A DNA stretch of 64,000 nucleotides from Pseudomonas proteolytica (GCF_007858275.1 NZ_VFEV01000001.1:62001-126000), one strand, 5' to 3'. Shown: positions 28,995 through 38,100, counted from the first letter of the stretch. A program made the numbers and translations. Notes: a model not told the origin generated them from the letters alone.

Positions 28995-29196
28995 GGTGTT
29001 TATCCCCGACAGATACAAGAAAGCCCGCAGAACAACAGTTGTCAGTCTGTGGCTGTATCTATGTAAGTGATGCGAACAACGCCATCCATTCCAGTGAAAA
29101 GGTAACGGAGGATATCTCCAGAGCGTACTCGCAACCCGATAGGCAACCGTACCCCGCCAACGGTACGATGGTTCCCCCATCCGCGAGGCTGCCCCC
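28995..29196. promoter_or_regulatory. Divergent promoter region, toxin gene / small membrane protein gene
   Basis: 202 bases between two divergently transcribed genes. A GGTTCC at 29174 on the plus strand suggested a type III (HrpL) box for the toxin, but the second half is missing. A short repeat around CCGTACC / GGTACG near 29150-29165 may be an operator. No confident promoter element is called. Confidence 0.35.
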
Positions 29197-29661
29197 ATGT
29201 TCTTCGGCGTTCTACTGATCATCACCTGGCTGATCCTGCTGCTGCGCTATCCCGCCAAGGCGTTGCCTGTATCCCTTGTAGCAGCAGTAGGTCTGGGTTT
29301 CGTGGCGATGTGGGTGGTATGGCTGGACAACCGCGAAGCCGCGCAACTGGCGCGCCTGGAGCTACGCATCAGCTACGCCCCCGAGCAATGCCCTGCCGAT
29401 CGCCCCTTGCAGCTCAAACTCAACAATGGCAATGACGTCCCCCTGACCGAATTGCGCTGGCGCGTCGCCGCCTATGCGCCGGGCGACACGGTCAACCTGG
29501 CCGACAACGTCTATGCTGCCCCACGCTATCGCGGCCCCGGCGAATTGCAGGCCGGCGCCACCTGGGAAGATTGCCTGCCGATGCCGCCGCTGCGCCCCGG
29601 CTATCGCCCGCAAACCCTGGAGTTTCGTGCCGAACGCTTGCAAGGCAGCTTCTGCGACTAA
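29197..29661 (+). CDS. Small membrane-anchored protein of unknown function
   Basis: 154 residues. Two hydrophobic segments at residues 2-18 and 23-43 form a hairpin-like anchor; the rest (from about 50) is a beta-rich extracytoplasmic domain with conserved-looking CPADRPLQLKLNN and a paired-cysteine pattern (Cys in APEQCPAD, EDCLPMP, GSFCD). I do not recognise a functional family. It starts with a weak ribosome site and is followed 24 bases later by the dehydrogenase gene, so the two are probably co-transcribed. Confidence 0.75.
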   Translation: MFFGVLLIITWLILLLRYPAKALPVSLVAAVGLGFVAMWVVWLDNREAAQLARLELRISYAPEQCPADRPLQLKLNNGNDVPLTELRWRVAAYAPGDTVNLADNVYAAPRYRGPGELQAGATWEDCLPMPPLRPGYRPQTLEFRAERLQGSFCD

Positions 29662-29685
29662 TTAATAACGACAAAGGATTGAGCC

Positions 29686-30498
29686 ATGCCCAACGTGCTT
29701 ATCACCGGTTGCTCCAGCGGCATCGGCCGCGCCCTGGCCGATGCCTTCAAGGCTGCCGGCTATGACGTGTGGGCCAGCGCCCGCCGTCCCGAAGACGTCG
29801 CGACCCTGGCGGCAGCCGGCTTCAAGGCCGTGCAACTGGATGTCAACGATGGGGCCGCCCTGGCGCAACTGGCCGGGCAAGTGGGCGAGCTGGATGTGCT
29901 GATCAACAACGCCGGCTACGGCGCCATGGGCCCGCTGCTCGATGGCGGTACCGCGGCGATGCAACGGCAATTCGAGACCAATGTGTTCTCCATTGTCGGC
30001 GTGACCCAGGCGTTGTTTCCCGCGTTGCACCGTAACAAAGGGTTGGTGGTCAACATCGGCAGCGTGTCTGGGGTATTGGTCACCCCGTTCGCCGGCGCCT
30101 ACTGCGCCTCCAAAGCCGCCGTCCATGCCCTGAGCGATGCCCTGCGCATGGAGCTGGCGCCGTTTGGCGTGCGGGTCATGGAAGTGCAGCCGGGGGCAAT
30201 CAACACTAGTTTCGCCAAGAACGCCGGCACCCAGGCCGAACGGCTGATCAACGAACAATCGCCATGGTGGCCGTTGCGCGAAAGCATCCGTGCGCGCTCC
30301 CAGGCGTCCCAGGACAAGCCAACCCCAGCCAGCGTGTTTGCGGCGGATGTGCTCAAGGCCGCGCAACAACCTGAACCACCGCGCCTGTTGCGCTCAGGCA
30401 ATGGCAGCCGCGCGTTGCCGTGGATGGCGGCGCTGTTGCCCAAGGCGTTGCTGGAGAAGGTGTTGAAGAAGCGGTTTGGGTTGAGTGGCCAGTTGTAG
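29686..30498 (+). CDS. Short-chain dehydrogenase/reductase
   Basis: Classical SDR of 270 residues, NAD(P)-dependent. TGCSSGIG (7-14) binds the cofactor, NNAG is at 74-77, the catalytic Ser lies in NIGSVSG (123-129) and the Tyr139-x3-Lys143 pair in YCASK. Arg33/Arg34 after the second strand (SARRPED) suggest NADPH preference. Substrate is not predictable; the LDVNDGAAL and AGAYCASKAAVHALSDALRMEL regions are common to oxidoreductases of retinol-type or acyl-type substrates. ATG is preceded by AAAGGA. A REP pair follows. Confidence 0.9.
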   Translation: MPNVLITGCSSGIGRALADAFKAAGYDVWASARRPEDVATLAAAGFKAVQLDVNDGAALAQLAGQVGELDVLINNAGYGAMGPLLDGGTAAMQRQFETNVFSIVGVTQALFPALHRNKGLVVNIGSVSGVLVTPFAGAYCASKAAVHALSDALRMELAPFGVRVMEVQPGAINTSFAKNAGTQAERLINEQSPWWPLRESIRARSQASQDKPTPASVFAADVLKAAQQPEPPRLLRSGNGSRALPWMAALLPKALLEKVLKKRFGLSGQL

Positions 30499-30524
30499 GT
30501 TTATTCCGAGACCGAGGCGCCTGT

Positions 30525-30605
30525 ATCGCGAGCAAGCCCGCTCCCACTCTTACCGAGCACATCCTCGAAATACGGTCAACCTGTGGGGGCGGGCTTGCTC
30601 GCGAT
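30525..30605. repeat. Two REP arms in tail-facing order, overlapping the lysR 3' end
   Basis: The first arm (ATCGCGAGCAAGCCCGCTCC) ends in CCCAC and the second begins GTGGGGGCGGGCTTGCTCGC, so the GTGGGAGC ends face each other about 35 bases apart, reverse to the usual REPIN. The second arm lies inside the last codons of the minus-strand lysR gene. Confidence 0.85.
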
Positions 30606-31484
30606 GGCGTCCCAACCAGCAACATAACCCTCCTTCATGAAATCAATAAACGCCCGCACCTTGAGCGGCAAATGCCGCGTGTCCGGATACAGCGCATACA
30701 CCCCTTGGGGTACGAAGCGATGATCCGGCAACAGGTGTACCAATCGCCCGGTGTCCAGATCCTCCTGTATCAGCCACTGCGGCAGGATTGCCACGCCATG
30801 GCCGCGCACGGCAAATGCCTGGAGCACGGCGGCACTGTCAACCATAAGCGCACTGGGGCCGGAGCGATATTGATGCTCGCGACCAGCCGGGTCGATCACA
30901 CTCAACTCGTTCAATCGGCCGTGCCCCAGCTTGGGCAGTTGTTCAAGTTCATCCAGCGTATGGGCGCTACCAAAACTAGGCGCCGCGACGGCGAATATCG
31001 GGTACGTGGATAACTGCACCGCACGATGATTGGAATCCAGCAAGCGCCCGAGCCGAATCGCCACGTCAAAGCGTTCGGAGATCAGATCGGCATGGGTGGA
31101 GGATGTGGATAAGTGGACATTCAGATCCGGGTGCAAACGGCCAAAGGCCTCCACCGCAGGGACGACCACGGCCAGCGCATATTCCACGGTGGTGGTGATG
31201 CGCAGGGTGCCCTTGAGCTGGGTATGCTCCGAACGCGCCTCTTCCACCGCCAACTGCGCTTCTTCGAGCATGCGTGTACAGCGCAGGTAGAACCGCTCGC
31301 CGGCATCGGTCAACGCCAATTGCCGGGTGTTGCGCGTCAGCAGGGTGACACCGAGTTCAGCCTCCAGGCGCTTGAGATTAAAGCTGACCACGGCGCGGGT
31401 CTGCCCCAGTCTATCGGCCGCGGCAGTCAGCGAGCCGGCCTCCACCACCGTCTTGAACGTCTCGAAACGATCCAGGCTGACCAT
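30576..31484 (-). CDS. LysR-type transcriptional regulator with REP-encoded C-terminal tail
   Basis: LTTR of 302 residues. The winged helix-turn-helix is at residues 1-60 (LDRFETFKTVVEAGSLTAAA, VSFNLKRLEAELG), and the effector-binding domain is at about 88-290. ATG 31484 has GGAGG eight bases upstream. The final residues AIASKPAPTG are translated from a REP arm, and the stop comes directly after it, so the native end has been replaced or extended. It is divergent from the MFS transporter gene and very likely controls it through the palindrome at 31500-31520. The co-inducer is unknown. Confidence 0.9.
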   Translation of the reverse strand: MVSLDRFETFKTVVEAGSLTAAADRLGQTRAVVSFNLKRLEAELGVTLLTRNTRQLALTDAGERFYLRCTRMLEEAQLAVEEARSEHTQLKGTLRITTTVEYALAVVVPAVEAFGRLHPDLNVHLSTSSTHADLISERFDVAIRLGRLLDSNHRAVQLSTYPIFAVAAPSFGSAHTLDELEQLPKLGHGRLNELSVIDPAGREHQYRSGPSALMVDSAAVLQAFAVRGHGVAILPQWLIQEDLDTGRLVHLLPDHRFVPQGVYALYPDTRHLPLKVRAFIDFMKEGYVAGWDAIASKPAPTG

Positions 31485-31499
31485 GGGCCACGCCTCCAC

Positions 31500-31520
31500 T
31501 TGTCAAAATATTTTTGACAA
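31500..31520. promoter_or_regulatory. LysR-type operator palindrome between lysR and the MFS gene
   Basis: TTGTCAAAA at 31500-31508 and TTTTGACAA at 31512-31520 form a near-perfect dyad centred at 31510, 15 bases from the lysR start. It contains the T-N11-A pattern of LTTR sites. Its position next to lysR fits autoregulation and control of the divergent transporter. Confidence 0.65.
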
Positions 31521-31595
31521 ACTAACAGTCAAACCAGCGTTCCCCAAGTATCCGCAGCACTCTACCCTGCCGGGATTGAATGCAGGAACGCCCCA

Positions 31596-32777
31596 ATGAC
31601 CTACCGCTCGAAAATCGCCTGGATCTTTTTACTGGGTTTCGCCCTCGATCTGGTGAACATGTTTGTCGCCACCGTCGCCTACCCGGATATCGCCCACGAA
31701 CTGCAGGCTTCGGTCACGCAATTGGCGTGGGTCAGCAATGCCTACCTGCTCGGCCTGACCGTGATCATTCCCTTCAGTGTATGGCTGGCGGCAATGCTCG
31801 GAGAACGACGTTTGATTGCCGCCAGCCTGCTGCTGTTCGCGGGCGCTTCAGTGATGGTTGGTCAGGCCGGCTCGATTGAGGCGCTGATCGGTTGGCGTTT
31901 GCTGCAAGGTTTGGGCGGTGGCCTGCTGATCCCGGTGGGGCAGGCCCTGGCTTATCGACACTTTCCAGCCGCAGAACGCAGCCAACTCACCGCCCGGGTG
32001 ATGTCCGTGGCCCTGCTGGTGCCGGCGCTGTCCCCGGCGCTGGGTGGGTGGCTGGTCGATAGCCTGTCCTGGCGCTGGATCTTCCACGCCAATTTGCCGC
32101 TGGCGTTAATCATCCTGCTGCTGGCGTGGCTGTGGATAAAACCGGACGCGCCTGCAACTGCGCGCCCCTCCCTGGAGATGGGCAACCTGTTCAAACAGAT
32201 CGGCAACCCGATGCTGCGCATCGCGATGCTGATCTACTTGTGCGTCCCCGGTGTGTTTATCGGCACCAGCCTGATCGCCATCCTCTACCTGCGCGGCCTG
32301 GGCTATGACGCCGCGCACACCGGCGCGCTGATGCTGCCCTGGGCGCTGGCATCGGCGCTGGCCATCTTCCTCAGCAAGACCTTATTCAACCGCTACGGCC
32401 CCAAGCCCTTGCTGCTGGTGGGCATGGGGCTGCAATGCAGCGGTATTGTGTTGCTCAACGAGCCTTCCCTGATCATTCTCGCCTACGGCCTGATGGGCCT
32501 GGGCGGCAGCCTGTGCAGCAGCACCGCGCAGACCCTGGCCTTTCTCGATATCCGCGCCCCGCGCATGGGCCACGCCAGCGCGCTGTGGAATATCAATCGG
32601 CAGCTGAGCTTTTGCCTCGGTGCAGCGGCACTCAGCGCCGTGCTATCAGCCTCGGATTCCTTCACCATGACCTTCTTGATCGCGGCAGCCCTGACACTAC
32701 TGCCGCTTTTGGCAGTGCTGAGCCTGGATACCTCCAGGGTTCGCGCACTGCTTCACCCAGCCAGCGAGCCTCAATGA
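31596..32777 (+). CDS. MFS efflux transporter (DHA family)
   Basis: Inner-membrane major facilitator of 393 residues with about 12 hydrophobic spans. The loop motif between spans 2 and 3 reads LAAMLGERRLI, and span 4-5 carries LLQGLGGGLLIPVGQAL, typical of drug/metabolite:proton antiporters of the DHA type. It is divergent from the LysR gene and its stop overlaps the next start (ATGA at 32774-32777). Substrate unknown; the coupling to an NTF2-like protein suggests export of a small organic compound. Confidence 0.88.
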   Translation: MTYRSKIAWIFLLGFALDLVNMFVATVAYPDIAHELQASVTQLAWVSNAYLLGLTVIIPFSVWLAAMLGERRLIAASLLLFAGASVMVGQAGSIEALIGWRLLQGLGGGLLIPVGQALAYRHFPAAERSQLTARVMSVALLVPALSPALGGWLVDSLSWRWIFHANLPLALIILLLAWLWIKPDAPATARPSLEMGNLFKQIGNPMLRIAMLIYLCVPGVFIGTSLIAILYLRGLGYDAAHTGALMLPWALASALAIFLSKTLFNRYGPKPLLLVGMGLQCSGIVLLNEPSLIILAYGLMGLGGSLCSSTAQTLAFLDIRAPRMGHASALWNINRQLSFCLGAAALSAVLSASDSFTMTFLIAAALTLLPLLAVLSLDTSRVRALLHPASEPQ

Positions 32778-33181
32778 TGATTGATTACAGCGACTTTTTT
32801 GAAGAAGTGATCCAGACCCACATCGAGATCGAGCAATGGTTTGCCGGCGTCGCGCCGGATGGCACCTTGCAAAACCTGCTGGCGCGCTTCTCCCCGGAGT
32901 TCAGCATGATCGCCCCCGCCACCGGCGCACGGGTCAACACAGCCGGGGTCAACGCCCTGTTCACCCGCCTGGGCGGCATGCGTCCTGGGTTGAAAATCAC
33001 CTTGAGCGAACTGACCGGCATTGACCGACATGCACGGGGCGCCACGGTTACCTACCGTGAACACCAGATCGATGACAGCGGCACCCAAACGGACCGCCGC
33101 GCCACCGTGGTGTTCGAGAAACAGGCAAGCGGCGCGTTGCTGTGGCGGCATTTGCATGAGACCTATATCCAGGGCCAATAA
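32774..33181 (+). CDS. NTF2/SnoaL-like (DUF4440-type) small protein
   Basis: 135 residues, cytoplasmic. The pattern FFEEVIQTHIEIEQWFAG, LLARFSPEFSMIAPATG, LKITLSELTGID and TVVFEKQASGALLWRHLHETYI follows the helix-plus-curved-sheet layout of NTF2-like domains, in which the cone pocket binds a small ligand. ATG 32774 overlaps the MFS stop by four bases; a second ATG at 32777 is adjacent. Co-translation with the transporter suggests it handles the same compound, but no activity can be named. Confidence 0.75.
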   Translation: MMIDYSDFFEEVIQTHIEIEQWFAGVAPDGTLQNLLARFSPEFSMIAPATGARVNTAGVNALFTRLGGMRPGLKITLSELTGIDRHARGATVTYREHQIDDSGTQTDRRATVVFEKQASGALLWRHLHETYIQGQ

Positions 33182-33190
33182 CTCTCCCCT

Positions 33191-33288
33191 GTAGGAGCCG
33201 GCTTGCCGGCGAAAATCGTCAACGCTAACGCGGAGCACCATGCTCCCCGCGTTGCTCTCAGGTTCTTCGCCGGCAAGCCGGCTCCTAC
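33191..33288. repeat. REPIN (GTAGGAGCCGGC type)
   Basis: Arms GTAGGAGCCGGCTTGCCGGC and GCCGGCAAGCCGGCTCCTAC in inverted orientation; each arm also contains its own GCCGGC palindromes. It lies between the convergent NTF2-like and AaeA-like genes. Confidence 0.92.
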
Positions 33289-33331
33289 AGTAAACCGCGA
33301 ACCGATAGGCGATGTGCCTGATGCCCTTTGT

Positions 33332-34192
33332 TTAGTTTTGAGCCTGGTTGACAATCACGGTGCAGGTAATCCCCGCCGCCAACAACACGCCCTCCGGCAC
33401 TTCATCGATATGGATCCGCACGGGCACGCGCTGGGCCAAACGCACCCAGTTGAAGGTCGGGTTCACATCGGCAATCAGTTCGCGGCTCTCGGGGTTGTCG
33501 CGGTCGTAGATGCCGCGGGAGATGCTTTCTACGTGGCCCTTTAACGTCTCGCCGCTCATCAGTTGCATATCGGCTTTGTCGCCGACTTTGACGTGGGGCA
33601 GCTTGGTTTCTTCGAAGAAGCCATACACCCAGAACGAGTGCATATCGACCACGGCCATCTTGGCTTCGCCTATGCGTGCGTAGTCGCCGCGATGCACGTT
33701 GAGGTTGGTGACGTAACCATCCACCGCAGCCAGCACTTGCGTGCGTTTCAAATTCAACTCCGCCGCTTCCAACTGCGCCAGCGCGTGTTGGTAATCAGCC
33801 AGAGCGGAATCAGCAATGTTGCTCGCGTCGTCGCGGTTTTCCTTGGAGATCACCAGTGCATCAAGGTCCGCACGGCGATGGGCGTTGACCTTGCGCATTT
33901 CCCAGGTGGCCTTGCGTGAGGCCACCAATGATTGCGCCTGCTTGACCGCGATGCGGTAGTGCTCGGGGTCGATCTGCATCAGCAGGTCGCCCTTTTTCAC
34001 CAACTGGTTATCCCGCACCGGCACATCGACCACTTCGCCGGTGACGTCGGCGGCGACGTTGATGATATCGGCGCGTACCCGACCATCGCGGGTCCACGGG
34101 GTTTGCATGTAATGCACCCACAACGTACGGCCAATCCAGATCGCCAGGGCCAGCACCAGCAGGGTTGCGAGCAGGCTGAAAAACTTTTTCAT
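33332..34192 (-). CDS. HlyD-family periplasmic adaptor, AaeA-like
   Basis: Membrane-fusion protein of 286 residues: N-terminal membrane anchor (residues 3-23), then a barrel-sandwich split into ADVTGEVVDVPVRDNQLVKKGDLLMQID and VLAAVDGYVTNLNVHRGDY halves around a helical hairpin, and a beta-barrel with VRLAQRVPVRIHID. It matches the E. coli AaeA pattern (HxxWTRD start, LAQRVPVRI). The ATG at 34192 is used; an in-frame ATG at 34201 or TTG at 34207 overlapping the DUF1656 stop are alternatives. With AaeB-like and outer-membrane factor genes upstream it forms a three-part efflux pump for aromatic acids or similar anions. Confidence 0.9.
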   Translation of the reverse strand: MKKFFSLLATLLVLALAIWIGRTLWVHYMQTPWTRDGRVRADIINVAADVTGEVVDVPVRDNQLVKKGDLLMQIDPEHYRIAVKQAQSLVASRKATWEMRKVNAHRRADLDALVISKENRDDASNIADSALADYQHALAQLEAAELNLKRTQVLAAVDGYVTNLNVHRGDYARIGEAKMAVVDMHSFWVYGFFEETKLPHVKVGDKADMQLMSGETLKGHVESISRGIYDRDNPESRELIADVNPTFNWVRLAQRVPVRIHIDEVPEGVLLAAGITCTVIVNQAQN

Positions 34193-34203
34193 CGGGGGCA
34201 TTC

Positions 34204-34404
34204 TCAACGGTAGACGGTCAGCGCCATGGCGCCGAAAAGACAGGTGAACAGGCTCAGGCGCAGCAACGCCGGGTGCCAGAAAAAACGGTACAGGTCAAAG
34301 CCGGCCAGGAAGCGATCCAGGGCCCAGGCCAGTCCCGCGGCGATAAAAAACATCAGGGTCATGGTCGGCATGTAGATGCCATGGAAGGCGATTTCACGCG
34401 GCAT
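34204..34404 (-). CDS. DUF1656 (AaeX-type) small membrane protein
   Basis: 66 residues with two hydrophobic spans (about 12-30 and 47-64) and the typical start MPREIAFHGIYMP. AaeX-type proteins almost always lie between an AaeB permease and an AaeA adaptor, as here; their role is not established. The start overlaps the end of the FUSC gene by 11 bases. Confidence 0.9.
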   Translation of the reverse strand: MPREIAFHGIYMPTMTLMFFIAAGLAWALDRFLAGFDLYRFFWHPALLRLSLFTCLFGAMALTVYR

Positions 34405-36577
34405 GAACGGTTCCTTCAAGCTTGAGAGCAGCCAGGGGCGATTGCGGGTCCAGCAGGGACGTGCGGATAAAGTGCAGGTAGCTTTTGACCCGGCGCAGGG
34501 CCGAGGTATCGAAGTGCGGGGCGAAGGGTTCGTCGGTGGCCTGCACACGGCTGATGGCGTGGTCCACCGCAATCAAGGCGCGCTCAAGATTGCTCTGGCT
34601 CGGTTGCAGGAACAGCCGCACCAGCGAACGCCCCATCACCCGGATCGCCTGGCGCCACGATTGGGACTCGGCATACGCCGGATGCACCGGCAGGATCGCC
34701 TGCTCTTTGCGCAATTCAATAATGGCGTGACCGACTTCCAGCACCACGAACATCCAGCGCAACAGGTTGCGTTGCACCTGCGGCTGGCCGGCGGCCAGGC
34801 CATAGGCCTGGTGCAGCAGGTCACGGGTGCGGCTTTCAAACCCCGAGGCCAGGCCCTTGAGCTTGCCGCTGATGGCATACACCACTTGCTCGCGCAGGTC
34901 GCGCTCCAGGCGGCGCCACAGCCAGGGGCTGTTGGGCGGCAGGATGATCGCCCCCGCCGCTGCGCACACCAGCATGCCGATGATCATGGCGATGTAGTCG
35001 TTGATAAAGGTGTAGGGGTTGTAGATCGTCAGGTTATCCGGCACCGAACCGGTGCTGAAGAAAATCAGCAGGCCCAGGCCGACCCCAGCGTATTGCGGGC
35101 GCGAGGACAGGAACGCGCCGAGCACGATCACCGGGGCGAGCATCACACAGAGCAAAGGGAACCCGTCGATCCAGGGAAACACGAAGAACATCTCGACGAA
35201 CCCCACCAGGGCGCCGATCAAGGTGCCACAGGCCATTTGAAACGCCATGCGCTTGGGGTTCGGCGTGGCAGCCGACAGGCCAACGGTGGCCGCCGCGATC
35301 AGGGTCATGGTGGCGCCACTGGGCCAGGCGGTGGCCACCCAGTAACTGCCCAGCACCACCAGAATGAACGACGCGCGAATCCCCGACGCGGCGCAGGCCA
35401 GCCAGTTGGTTTTCGGCGTGTAGGCCTCATCCCAGTGCTCACGCGCGTGGCTGTGTTCGGCCAGGGAGGCGTGGGTCTGCGCGTAGTTGTGCAGGTCGTC
35501 GACAAAGCGGTACAGCAGCTCATAAGCGGTGTGGAAATCCAACTGCTCGGCATCGCTGGGGCTGCTCTGCTGGAACTGCGCCCGCAGGCTGCGGACCTTG
35601 GCGGGCAGGCTCTCTTTATAGGCCGTCAGTTGGCTGACCAGGCGCGTGGCATCGGGGCTGGTCAGGGCGCGCCCGCTGAAGCCATCGAGCAACTCGGCCA
35701 AGTCCTGCAGGCCGGGTTTGATCGCGGCCACCACATGGTCGGCAGCATCGCTGCGCAGGCGTTCAAGCAACTGGTGCAGGGCGTTGAAGCGCGTGGTGAT
35801 GCCCATGAATTCGCTGTTCAAGCGGCTGAGCCGGCCATTGCGCCGACGCATATGCGGGTCTTCGAACACGGTGACACTGCGCAGCCCTTCAAGGCCCACG
35901 GCTTCGGCGATAAAGCGCACGTTGCTGCTTTCAAAACCTTCGCGCTGGCTGCGGCCACGCAGGCCGTCGGTAACGAACAGGGCGAAGGTGCCGAAACGCT
36001 GGTACAAGGCGTTGCGCATGGCCGCGCTGCTGGTCTGCGGGAGGATCGCGGCGCTGACCAGGGTCGCGCAGAGAATCCCCAGGGAGATTTCCAGCACCCG
36101 CCACACCGCCGCCATAAAGGCGCCGTCCGGGTGGGCCAGCGCCGGCAGGCCCACCATCGCCGCCGTGTAGCCCGCCAGTACAAAACCATAGGCGCGGAAG
36201 TTGCGGTTGCGCGTGGCACCGGCCGTGCACACGCCCACCCAGATAGCTAGCGCGCCCAAAAACAACTCGGTGTTCTGCGCAAACAGCGCGATCAACAACA
36301 CCATCACCGCCGACCCCGCCAGGGTGCCGAGGAAGCGGTAGAAGCTCTTGGCAAACACCTGGCCGCTTTGCGGTTGCATCACGATAAACACGGTGATCAT
36401 CGCGGTACGCGGTTGCGGCAGCTCCAGGCGCATGGCCAGCCACAGGGTGAGGAACGCGGCGATCAGCACTTTGAAGATGTAGACCCAGGTTACGCCGTCA
36501 CTGCGCGCCCAGTCGAAGAAGCCACGGCGCCATTCCAGGGAATGCAGCCAACGCAGCGGTGCAGGCAAGGGAGTCAT
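34394..36577 (-). CDS. FUSC/AaeB-family inner-membrane efflux permease
   Basis: 727 residues in two repeats, each with a block of hydrophobic spans (about 35-180 and 385-530) followed by a cytoplasmic helical region, as in AaeB and related aromatic-acid exporters. The first block has KVLIAAFLTLWLAMRLELPQP and the second ASGIRASFILVVLGSYW. It is the presumed substrate-carrying pump of this operon. It starts 11 bases after the outer-membrane factor gene and overlaps the DUF1656 gene, so the four genes are probably one transcript. Confidence 0.92.
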   Translation of the reverse strand: MTPLPAPLRWLHSLEWRRGFFDWARSDGVTWVYIFKVLIAAFLTLWLAMRLELPQPRTAMITVFIVMQPQSGQVFAKSFYRFLGTLAGSAVMVLLIALFAQNTELFLGALAIWVGVCTAGATRNRNFRAYGFVLAGYTAAMVGLPALAHPDGAFMAAVWRVLEISLGILCATLVSAAILPQTSSAAMRNALYQRFGTFALFVTDGLRGRSQREGFESSNVRFIAEAVGLEGLRSVTVFEDPHMRRRNGRLSRLNSEFMGITTRFNALHQLLERLRSDAADHVVAAIKPGLQDLAELLDGFSGRALTSPDATRLVSQLTAYKESLPAKVRSLRAQFQQSSPSDAEQLDFHTAYELLYRFVDDLHNYAQTHASLAEHSHAREHWDEAYTPKTNWLACAASGIRASFILVVLGSYWVATAWPSGATMTLIAAATVGLSAATPNPKRMAFQMACGTLIGALVGFVEMFFVFPWIDGFPLLCVMLAPVIVLGAFLSSRPQYAGVGLGLLIFFSTGSVPDNLTIYNPYTFINDYIAMIIGMLVCAAAGAIILPPNSPWLWRRLERDLREQVVYAISGKLKGLASGFESRTRDLLHQAYGLAAGQPQVQRNLLRWMFVVLEVGHAIIELRKEQAILPVHPAYAESQSWRQAIRVMGRSLVRLFLQPSQSNLERALIAVDHAISRVQATDEPFAPHFDTSALRRVKSYLHFIRTSLLDPQSPLAALKLEGTVHAA

Positions 36578-36588
36578 GGGAAACCTGA

Positions 36589-38100
36589 TCAGTGATCGAA
36601 TACGGCCAACGCCGCCGGGGTCTTGCTCGCGAGGGTGGTGCCTGCTGCCGGCGCATCGTTGCCCGCGCCCAGGCCGCCGCCCAGGGCAGTGACCAGTTCG
36701 GCATGGGCACTCAGGCGCGCGGCCTGGACCTGCTGCTGGACCTGTTGCTGGCGAAACAGCAAGGTCTGGGCATTGAGTACGTTGAGGTAATCGGTCAGGC
36801 CGCGCTGGTAGGCGATCATCGCGATGTCATAGGTTTTCTGCGCCGAGGCCACCGATTCAGCGGCGAAGGTCTGCTGCTTGGCCATGGACTCACGGCGGAT
36901 CAGTTGGTCGCTGATGCCCTTGAGCGCATTGACCAGGGTCTGGTTGTAGCGGGCCACGGCAATGTCGTAGCCGGCGCTGGCTTCGCCCAATTGCGCGCGC
37001 AGGCGGCCACCGTCGAAGATCGGCAGGGTGATCGCCGGGCCGACGCTGTAGTTGAGCTTCTTGCCGGTGAGGAATTCCAGCATGCCGCCACCGGTAGCGA
37101 CGTAGCCGAGGCTGCCCACCAGGTCGACATTGGGGTAGAAACCGGCGTGGGCCACGTCGATGCCCCGGGCCTGGGCTGCCACTTGCCAGCGGCTGGCGAC
37201 CACATCCGGACGCTGGCCGAGCAGTTGCGCGGGCAGTGCCGATGGCAATTTCAGGGGCGCAGCGAGGGCCAGGGTCGGCCGTTGCAAGGTTGCACCCTCC
37301 CCCGGACCCTTGCCGGCCAAGGCCGCCAGTTGGTTGCGGATCAGGGCGATTTCTTCGTCGAGGGCGTCCAGTTGCCGATGGGTTTCGGGCAATGGGGTCT
37401 GGGCCTGGCTGACTTCAAAGTGGGTGCCGATGCCGCCATCCAGGCGCTTTTTCGCCAGGTCGAGGATCTGCTGTTGCTGGGCCAGGGTCGCGGCGACGAT
37501 ATCGCGCTGGGCGTAATGCAGCGACAGTTGGATGTAGGCGCGTACCACGTTGTTCTGCAGCTCCAACTGGGCCTGGCGCGCCTGGGCGACGCTCATATGG
37601 GCCAGGTCGAGCGCGCGCTCAGTGGCGTTGCGCTCACGCCCCCACAGGTCGAGGGCGTAGCTCAGGCCCAGGGCGGCGTTGTTGTCCCAGGTCGTGGAGT
37701 TGTCCAGTTTTCCAGGGCCGTAGAACTGATCGCTCGGCCAGTTGTGGCGCTTGAGCGTGGCATCCCCGTTGATCTGCACAGCCTCGGCAGACTCGGCCAG
37801 CCCAGCCATGGCCCGCGCTTCACGTACCCGGGCGGCGGCTTCGGCCATGCTTGGGCTGCCTTGAACGGCGAGGTCGACCCAAGCATTGAGTTGCGGATCG
37901 CCGTAGGCTTGCCACCACTGGGTGGTCGGCCAACGGGCATCTCGGGCGGCGCTCTGGATTGCGTCGTCGGTGGCCAGGTTATTGGCGGCGAGGCTCTTGC
38001 CTTGGGGGGCAATTCCACCGGTTCCGATGCAGCCGCTGATTGCTAACGATAAAGCCCAAACACTGAGAGTCTTCAGCTCTCTGCTGATGCGACGCGGCAC
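36589..38100 (-). CDS. Outer-membrane efflux lipoprotein (NodT/OprM family)
   Basis: TolC-like outer-membrane factor of 503 residues. The signal ends in the lipobox ISGC (Cys at residue 24). Two homologous halves each hold a coiled-coil pair (for example VREARAMAGLAESAEAVQ and DELNDQA-type helices) and beta strands; QRPDVVASRWQVAAQARGIDVAHAGFYPNV is the usual repeat-2 entry. GTG 38100 is the first start in the frame, with AGGAA upstream. First gene of the efflux operon, divergent from the LysR gene. It may also serve pumps elsewhere, such as the RND pair at 46.5 kb which lacks its own channel. Confidence 0.92.
   Translation of the reverse strand: MPRRISRELKTLSVWALSLAISGCIGTGGIAPQGKSLAANNLATDDAIQSAARDARWPTTQWWQAYGDPQLNAWVDLAVQGSPSMAEAAARVREARAMAGLAESAEAVQINGDATLKRHNWPSDQFYGPGKLDNSTTWDNNAALGLSYALDLWGRERNATERALDLAHMSVAQARQAQLELQNNVVRAYIQLSLHYAQRDIVAATLAQQQQILDLAKKRLDGGIGTHFEVSQAQTPLPETHRQLDALDEEIALIRNQLAALAGKGPGEGATLQRPTLALAAPLKLPSALPAQLLGQRPDVVASRWQVAAQARGIDVAHAGFYPNVDLVGSLGYVATGGGMLEFLTGKKLNYSVGPAITLPIFDGGRLRAQLGEASAGYDIAVARYNQTLVNALKGISDQLIRRESMAKQQTFAAESVASAQKTYDIAMIAYQRGLTDYLNVLNAQTLLFRQQQVQQQVQAARLSAHAELVTALGGGLGAGNDAPAAGTTLASKTPAALAVFDH

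Noticed and set aside
29150..29180. Possible HrpL box for the toxin gene
   Set aside because: GGTTCC is present in the needed orientation, but the partner CCAC element at 15-16 bases is absent.
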